37,231 bases of DNA from Bauldia litoralis (lineage in GTDB: Bacteria; Pseudomonadota; Alphaproteobacteria; Rhizobiales; Kaistiaceae), in the NCBI GenBank assembly GCA_945882315.1, contig CAMCWB010000036.1, positions 1 to 37,231 of the forward strand, given 5' to 3'. The notes beneath the pieces are model-generated. The model was not told the DNA's origin. It did not search any database and worked only from the letters and a program-made list of their open reading frames with translations. A program made the translations under genes and the position numbers. This document shows, piece by piece, positions 33,222-37,231 of the stretch. Each line of letters begins with the position of its first letter. Within the stretch, counting starts at the first letter, position 1.

Positions 33222-34289
33222 TCAGTTGACGAGGATGTCCTTGTTCGCCTCTTTCCAGGTCTTCACAGCCTTCTTGACGTCGTCGGTCGAGAAGTCGTTG
33301 GCCGCGTCGATGAAGGAGGCGTCGATGAATTTCGAGATCTCGACGAGGCCCGGAATCTCGCCGAATTTCACGTAGGGCGGCTGCACATCGGTCCAGATGT
33401 CGCCCTGCAGCTCGCCATATTTCAGCGTCCGCCGCATCTGCGTGTTGGCGACGCTGTTCTCGACGATGGATTCGCCCATGCCGGCCTTTTCCCACTGCTC
33501 GGGAATGCGCTTCTTGCAGGCCGACATGACCGCCTTGATATCCATGATGCCGGCATGCTGGCCCTTGGCCCAGGCGCGCAGGAATTTCTCGATCAGCGGC
33601 CGCTTCTCCTCGACGGTCGGAGTCCAGACCGCCCAGGTGTTACCCGGGATCTGCGAGACATTGGCCGGCGTGATGTTCTTGATCTTGAGGCCGCCGGCGG
33701 CGAGCCCGGGGAAGTCGGTGAAGGCCGCCGCGAAGGCCTGGATGTCGCCGTCGAGCATCGCCTTGGCGACCACCGGGCCGCCGTCGCCGACGACCACCGT
33801 CGTCACTTCGGTGATGTCGATGCCGGCGGCGCTCAGCGCCAGCGCCGTGGTGAGCTGGTCGCGGTCGGACGCCATGCCGATCGTCTTGCCCTTGAGGTCG
33901 GCGACCGAGGCGATGTCGCCTTCGGCGAGCACGACGAGGCCGTCGCCGCCGCGCTGGTAGGCTTCATAGACGATCGAGATCGGCTGGCCGGTATGGACCG
34001 CCTGCAGGATCATGCCGGAATCGAGCGTCACGATATCGGCCTGGCCGTTCTTGAGGAAGGCGATGTAGGGGACGCTGGTGTCGGAGGAGAGGAGATCGAC
34101 CTGTAGTCCCTCTTCGGCGAAAAAGCCGAATTCGTCCGAGGCGATCTGCGGATAGGGGCTGCAGGAGACGTCGTTGGGCGTCATGATCTTGATGGTGTCG
34201 AGCGCCTGCGCCGGGACGGCGAGGATGGTGATGGCTGCTGCGGCCGCACAGGCAAGAAGCCGGCCGGCAGGTTTGGTGGGATGCGACAT
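33222..34289 (-). CDS. NMT1-type ABC transporter solute-binding protein
   Basis: A periplasmic binding protein of the SsuA/NMT1 (taurine, nitrate, thiamine-precursor) group, 355 residues. The signal peptide runs from MSHPTKPAGRLLACAAAAAI to about VPAQA. Then come IKIMTPNDVSCSPYPQIASD, NGQADIVTLDSGMILQAV and DLKGKTIGMASDRDQLTTAL. ATG 34289 has GGAG seven bases upstream. No permease or ATPase gene occurs nearby, so it may rely on transporter subunits encoded elsewhere. It is preceded on the same strand by a GntR regulator and followed by the OCD-like and amidohydrolase genes. It is a distinct paralogue of the remnant at 149-613. Substrate unknown, likely a nitrogenous compound. Confidence 0.88.
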   Translation of the reverse strand: MSHPTKPAGRLLACAAAAAITILAVPAQALDTIKIMTPNDVSCSPYPQIASDEFGFFAEEGLQVDLLSSDTSVPYIAFLKNGQADIVTLDSGMILQAVHTGQPISIVYEAYQRGGDGLVVLAEGDIASVADLKGKTIGMASDRDQLTTALALSAAGIDITEVTTVVVGDGGPVVAKAMLDGDIQAFAAAFTDFPGLAAGGLKIKNITPANVSQIPGNTWAVWTPTVEEKRPLIEKFLRAWAKGQHAGIMDIKAVMSACKKRIPEQWEKAGMGESIVENSVANTQMRRTLKYGELQGDIWTDVQPPYVKFGEIPGLVEISKFIDASFIDAANDFSTDDVKKAVKTWKEANKDILVN

Positions 34290-34477
34290 CGCGATGCTCC
34301 GTTGGAAAGAGTGTTCGGGTTCGCGAACGTTGGCGTCGCCCATGCGGCGGCTCGTAGAGGCTCGTCTTGATGATCGGGGCGCGTTCACAGTCTGCGATGT
34401 CGCAAGTTCCGGACCAAGTCTGAAACGGCAGAAATCAGCTGTTTCTACCGGTGCATAAAATGTGCAGGGCAATAATA

Positions 34478-34494
34478 TTTGTGCAAAAGACAAA
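34478..34494. promoter_or_regulatory. Candidate GntR operator between the regulator and the solute-binding-protein gene
   Basis: TTTGT-N7-ACAAA (34478-34494) is an inverted repeat in an unusually A/T-rich stretch (about 34456-34525) of the 288-bp gap. Several short TGTGCA motifs surround it. The form resembles sites of FCD-type GntR regulators, such as the one encoded next door. No other feature is seen in the gap. Confidence 0.4.
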
Positions 34495-34577
34495 AATTTC
34501 GATATTTTTAAGAGGCATATAGAGGCGCCTTACGGCCCGTGCCGACGATCACGAGGCGTCGGAAATGATCTTGGGGG

Positions 34578-35294
34578 TCAGGCGCTCATCCGCGAAAGCC
34601 CGCGGCCGCTCTCGACCGTCTTGAGGAGCTTGCTCGCCCCTTCGGATTTCAGGAGCCCGGCAAACTGGTCCGAGCTTTCCTGGATATGCTCGGTGAGCAG
34701 CGCCACGGCGCGCTCCGCGTCGCGCGCCAGCGTGAATTTCACGATCGCGGCATGGCTCGAGCGGAGCTTCGGATGGCGGTTGGCATGCAGCACGGCGAGG
34801 CGCCGGTAGCGGTCGAAATGGTCGTGCAGGCCGGTGCAGATATCGAGAAGGCGCGGCAGGCCGCAGGCCTCGATGAGCGCCATGTGATAGCCGCGATGCA
34901 GGGTTTCCCAGGCCGCGTCGACGAGGAGATCCTTGCTGCGCAGGCGCCGCGCCAGGCGATGATGCGCCGCCAGCACAGTCGCCTCCCATTCGTCGCCGCC
35001 GCGCTCCATCGCGAGGCAAAGCGCCGTCGTCTCGATATGGATGCGGGTCTCGGTGACGTCGCGGAGGTCGTCGAAGGAGGCTTCGGCGACGCGGAAGCCG
35101 CGCTGCCCTTCCTGGAAGACGAGACCGCGCCCGGTGAGCCGGGCGAGCGCCTCGCGGAGCGGGCTCATGCTCACCTCATAGGTCTCGCAGAGCGCCTGCA
35201 GCTTGAGCTTCGAGCCGGGTTCGAGGCTGCCGTTAAGGATGTCGTCCGCCAGACGCGCCTGGACAAGCTGCGCAAAGGTCTGGGACTCATCCAT
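34578..35294 (-). CDS. GntR family transcriptional regulator (FCD domain)
   Basis: A 238-residue one-component regulator: N-terminal winged helix (FAQLVQARLADDILNGSLEP, LQALCETYEVSMSPLREALA, TGRGLVFQEGQRGFRV) and a C-terminal helical FCD effector domain (DLRDVTETRIHIETTALCLA, FHRGYHMALIEACG-like and LRSSHAAIVKFTLARDAERA). The His and Asp residues of the FCD metal site are present. Start 35294 yields normal length; a GGAG lies rather far upstream. It probably controls the downstream solute-binding-protein/OCD/amidohydrolase cluster and possibly itself. Confidence 0.9.
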   Translation of the reverse strand: MDESQTFAQLVQARLADDILNGSLEPGSKLKLQALCETYEVSMSPLREALARLTGRGLVFQEGQRGFRVAEASFDDLRDVTETRIHIETTALCLAMERGGDEWEATVLAAHHRLARRLRSKDLLVDAAWETLHRGYHMALIEACGLPRLLDICTGLHDHFDRYRRLAVLHANRHPKLRSSHAAIVKFTLARDAERAVALLTEHIQESSDQFAGLLKSEGASKLLKTVESGRGLSRMSA

Positions 35295-35476
35295 CGGGAA
35301 TCTTTCGCTCCGGTCGGTCTCGAACGCTAAAGCAATGTCAGGAAAAGTGGAAACCGGTTTTCCGTCCGCCATTGCGCACGGCAGCAAGTCCTGCCGCAAA
35401 GCGAACCGTCCTGTGGCGCTGGCCATCGGCACAAACTTGACGCCGGGCGGCAGCGGTCGATAAAGATCATGCCAGT

Positions 35477-35551
35477 GCGGGTGTAGTTCAGTGGCAGAAC
35501 GACAGCTTCCCAAGCTGTATGTCGAGAGTTCGATTCTCTCCACCCGCTCCA
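35477..35551 (+). tRNA. tRNA-Gly (anticodon CCC)
   Basis: A full cloverleaf of 75 bases. The acceptor stem GCGGGTG (35477-35483) pairs with CACCCGC (35541-35547), followed by T and an encoded CCA. The D arm includes TAGTTCAGTGGCAGA, the anticodon stem ACAGC/GCTGT encloses TTCCCAA (anticodon CCC, reading GGG), and the T loop is GTTCGATTC. The genes beyond it look accessory, so it may have served as an integration site. Confidence 0.95.
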
Positions 35552-35696
35552 TAATGCCGCCAAGCGATCAATGGGACTGCGGCTTACCCGCCGCCTCATC
35601 CAAAAACCGGCCGCTCACCCCTTGTGGATCAGTTGCGTCCGTTCGGCTTAGTCTGCAAAAGTCAGGATGGTCCAACTGCACGTGAAGTGGATGAAC

Positions 35697-35709
35697 AGTG
35701 AAGTTCACT
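35697..35709. promoter_or_regulatory. Palindrome upstream of the extradiol dioxygenase-like gene (candidate operator)
   Basis: AGTGAA-G-TTCACT is a perfect inverted repeat 82 bp before the gene start. It could be an operator for the GntR regulator encoded just downstream. The rest of the 240-bp gap after the tRNA shows nothing further. Confidence 0.35.
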
Positions 35710-35791
35710 CACCCAGTCGCGGCGCTCTTGTCGGCTGCATGAATGCCGCAGCCATGGGCGTCCCCGGCGGACGCTTCACACGGAGGGTGGG

Positions 35792-36700
35792 ATGATACGC
35801 GGTATACGGTCGGTCGCCATCGGCTTCACAGCTCTCGATGCCGCCGCCGACTTCTTTGAACAGGTATGGCATCTGGACCGCGTGGGAAGCCAACCCGACG
35901 CGGTCTATCTTCGAGGTACTGGTCCTTATCATCATATCCTTGCGCTGCATCGGAGGCCGTCCTCCGGAATCCTCCGCATAGTCTTCGACGTCGAGGGCAG
36001 GGAAGGGATCGACCGACTGTATTCGGCGATCTGCAAGTCGGGCTGTGCGAATGTCGAGGCACCAGGCAGCATTGGCGCGCCGGGCGGCGGTTATGGCTTC
36101 GGCTGCCTGGATCCGGAGGGCCGCGGTCTCGCCTTCGTGACCGACGTCAGCGATCATCTCGATCAGGGGCCGCTTGCGGACCGTGTCCGCAAGATAACCC
36201 ATGTCAATCTCAACAGCGGTGAGGCGGATCAGAGCTTATCCTTCTTTGCCGAAATCCTCGGCTTCCGGTTGGTCGACGAGAGCATCTTCCGGTTTCTCCG
36301 CTGCGGCAGTCCTGACCACCACTCCATTGTTCTCGCCAAGGCGCCGGACGCGACGCTGAATCATATTGCCTTCGAGATGCCCGACCTCGACTCGGTCATG
36401 CGTGGCGCCGGCCGCATGCGGGATAATGGCTACCCGATCGAGTGGGGCGTCGGCCGCCACGGCGCGGGCAACAATGTGTTTGCCTATTTCGCCGGTCCTG
36501 AGGAAATACCCATCGAATACACCGCCGAGGTGCTGCAGGTTGACGACAGCTACGTGTCTCACGGGCCGGAATATTGGCGTTTCCCGCCTGGTCGTTCGGA
36601 CCAGTGGGGCGTCACCAGTCCCCGTTCGGCGCGCCTCCATCGCATCCAGCAGCTTTATCGCTTCGATCCAAAGGGCTATTGCGTAACGGACAACGATTGA
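35792..36700 (+). CDS. VOC superfamily protein, type I extradiol dioxygenase-like
   Basis: A 302-residue protein with two vicinal-oxygen-chelate domains. The second carries the likely metal ligands of extradiol (catechol-type) dioxygenases: His in RKITHVNLNS, His in LNHIAFEMPD, and Glu in PIEYTAEV. Its N-terminal half (MIRGIRSVAIGFTALDAAAD) lacks them, as usual. It might cleave a catechol, but related VOC proteins have other activities. ATG 35792 follows a GGAGGGTGGG ribosome-binding site. The downstream GntR gene begins 41 bp later and is probably its regulator. Its codon use is less strictly GC-ended than the core genes, fitting acquisition. Confidence 0.85.
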   Translation: MIRGIRSVAIGFTALDAAADFFEQVWHLDRVGSQPDAVYLRGTGPYHHILALHRRPSSGILRIVFDVEGREGIDRLYSAICKSGCANVEAPGSIGAPGGGYGFGCLDPEGRGLAFVTDVSDHLDQGPLADRVRKITHVNLNSGEADQSLSFFAEILGFRLVDESIFRFLRCGSPDHHSIVLAKAPDATLNHIAFEMPDLDSVMRGAGRMRDNGYPIEWGVGRHGAGNNVFAYFAGPEEIPIEYTAEVLQVDDSYVSHGPEYWRFPPGRSDQWGVTSPRSARLHRIQQLYRFDPKGYCVTDND

Positions 36701-36741
36701 ACTATCGCCCCGGGCGGTCGACGAAGCCGTAGGACGACAGA

Positions 36742-37084
36742 ATGAATCGCGAATTCCGCATCAAGTCCGATATGGCAGAAGCAGCGACGGTCAACGCCGC
36801 TGTCACACGCGCCAATCTCGTCTACGAGCGGGTGAAGACCGACATTATCGCCGGCGAGCTCACGCCCGGCACGCGGCTTCGCGTCGATTTCGTCTGCGAG
36901 CGCTACAAAATGGGGTCGAGCCCGGTGCGCGAGGCGCTGACCCGGCTTGCCGCGGAGGGCTTTATCCGACGTGAGGAGAAGCGGGGTTTCTTTGTTGCGG
37001 GCGTCAGCGCCGACGAGTTTCGCGAACTGACCGAAACAAGGTGCTGGATCGAAGAGCTTGCGCTCCGGCGTTCCATCGAACTCG
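36742..37084 (+). pseudogene. GntR family regulator truncated by an IS21-like element
   Basis: About 114 codons encode a winged helix (NLVYERVKTDIIAGELTPGT, DFVCERYKMGSSPVREALTR, EGFIRREEKRGFFVAGVSAD) and only the start of an FCD domain (FRELTETRCWIEELALRRSI). The homology ends at about 37084, where an insertion-sequence end begins. The effector domain is lost, so the product cannot work as a normal regulator. The frame runs on into the element to the window edge, giving a meaningless tail. Confidence 0.8.
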
Positions 37085-37231
37085 TGTCAACGCCGGATCA
37101 AAAATGCATCGGCGTTCCGGAGCAAAAATGCATCAGCCGGCCCGGCCGGACGGCTGGGCCGGGAGGCATTTCGGGGTTTTCGATCAGACCTTGGGTTTGT
37201 CGTCCGGCGGAGTTTCGTCAGGAAGGCTGCG
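37085..37231. mobile_element. End of an IS21-family-like insertion sequence (continues beyond the window)
   Basis: The tip starts TGTCAACGCC. Two subterminal direct repeats follow: CCGGATCAAAAATGCATC (37093-37110) and CCGGAGCAAAAATGCATC (37117-37134). Multiple GATCAAAA-TGCA repeats at the termini are characteristic of the IS21 family. A short minus-strand reading frame ends inside it, as the last transposition gene would. Only about 147 bp are visible, and the other end, target duplication and istA/istB genes lie outside. Confidence 0.7.
37184..37231 (-). CDS. C-terminal end of a transposition protein (partial, IS21-like)
   Basis: The minus-strand frame gives RSLPDETPPDDKPKV and a TGA (fwd 37184-37186), about 50 bp inside the repeated tip. 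Position and direction fit the last gene of the IS, probably the IstB helper ATPase or the transposase, but 15 residues cannot decide. Confidence 0.4.
   Translation of the reverse strand, partial: RSLPDETPPDDKPKV

Noticed and set aside
1-37231. CRISPR arrays, rRNA genes, replication origins, phage genes
   Set aside because: No regularly spaced direct repeats, rRNA segments, dnaA-box clusters or structural phage genes were seen.

Overview
The window is about 37 kb of GC-rich chromosome from an alphaproteobacterium, almost certainly a member of the Hyphomicrobiales (Rhizobiales). The grounds are gcrA, a SAM-II riboswitch ahead of metZ, the argD-argF-hslO string, apaG/metZ/dcd in one neighbourhood, a DUF3333-type PstA, a fused CysNC, and several intergenic palindromic repeat families typical of that order. 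The genus cannot be read from the sequence.

Left part (1-7100): the 3' remnant of an ABC-transporter solute-binding protein, a Tat-exported PhoX-type phosphatase gene broken by one in-frame amber codon, then the sulfate activation genes cysQ, cysD and cysNC. Phosphate block (7100-18000): on the minus strand, a polyphosphate kinase 2 gene followed by a one-TM hypothetical; divergently, phoR, a Pho box of tandem 11-nt repeats, and pstS-pstC-pstA-pstB-phoU-phoB. PstA carries an unusually large periplasmic coiled-coil region. Together these genes sense phosphate, import it with high affinity and connect to polyphosphate handling.

Middle (18000-24960): gcrA (minus) and argD-argF-hslO (plus) diverge from a 410-bp region holding five GANTC (CcrM) sites, a strong promoter and a possible attenuator for argD. 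Then come apaG, a ParD/ParE-like toxin-antitoxin pair whose toxin is frameshifted, and metZ, which is led by a complete promoter, SAM-II aptamer and intrinsic terminator.

Right part (24960-37231): an acyl-CoA ligase and enoyl-CoA hydratase cassette sits between metZ and dcd and is flanked by 23-bp direct repeats. One repeat copy forms the -35 and part of the spacer of the metZ promoter, so the cassette looks inserted. Then come dcd, a split chromate-transporter pair, a YciE/YciF ferritin-like protein, and a minus-strand cluster (GntR regulator, NMT1-type solute-binding protein, ornithine-cyclodeaminase-like protein, dihydroorotase/hydantoinase-like amidohydrolase) that may handle a nitrogenous compound. 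After a tRNA-Gly(CCC) gene the content becomes accessory: an extradiol-dioxygenase-like VOC protein and a GntR gene cut by the end of an IS21-like element.

No wholly new defence or RNA system is evident. The most informative signals are the metZ control region with the neighbouring insertion, the fresh-looking lesions in phoX and parE, the GANTC cluster at gcrA, and the enlarged PstA.
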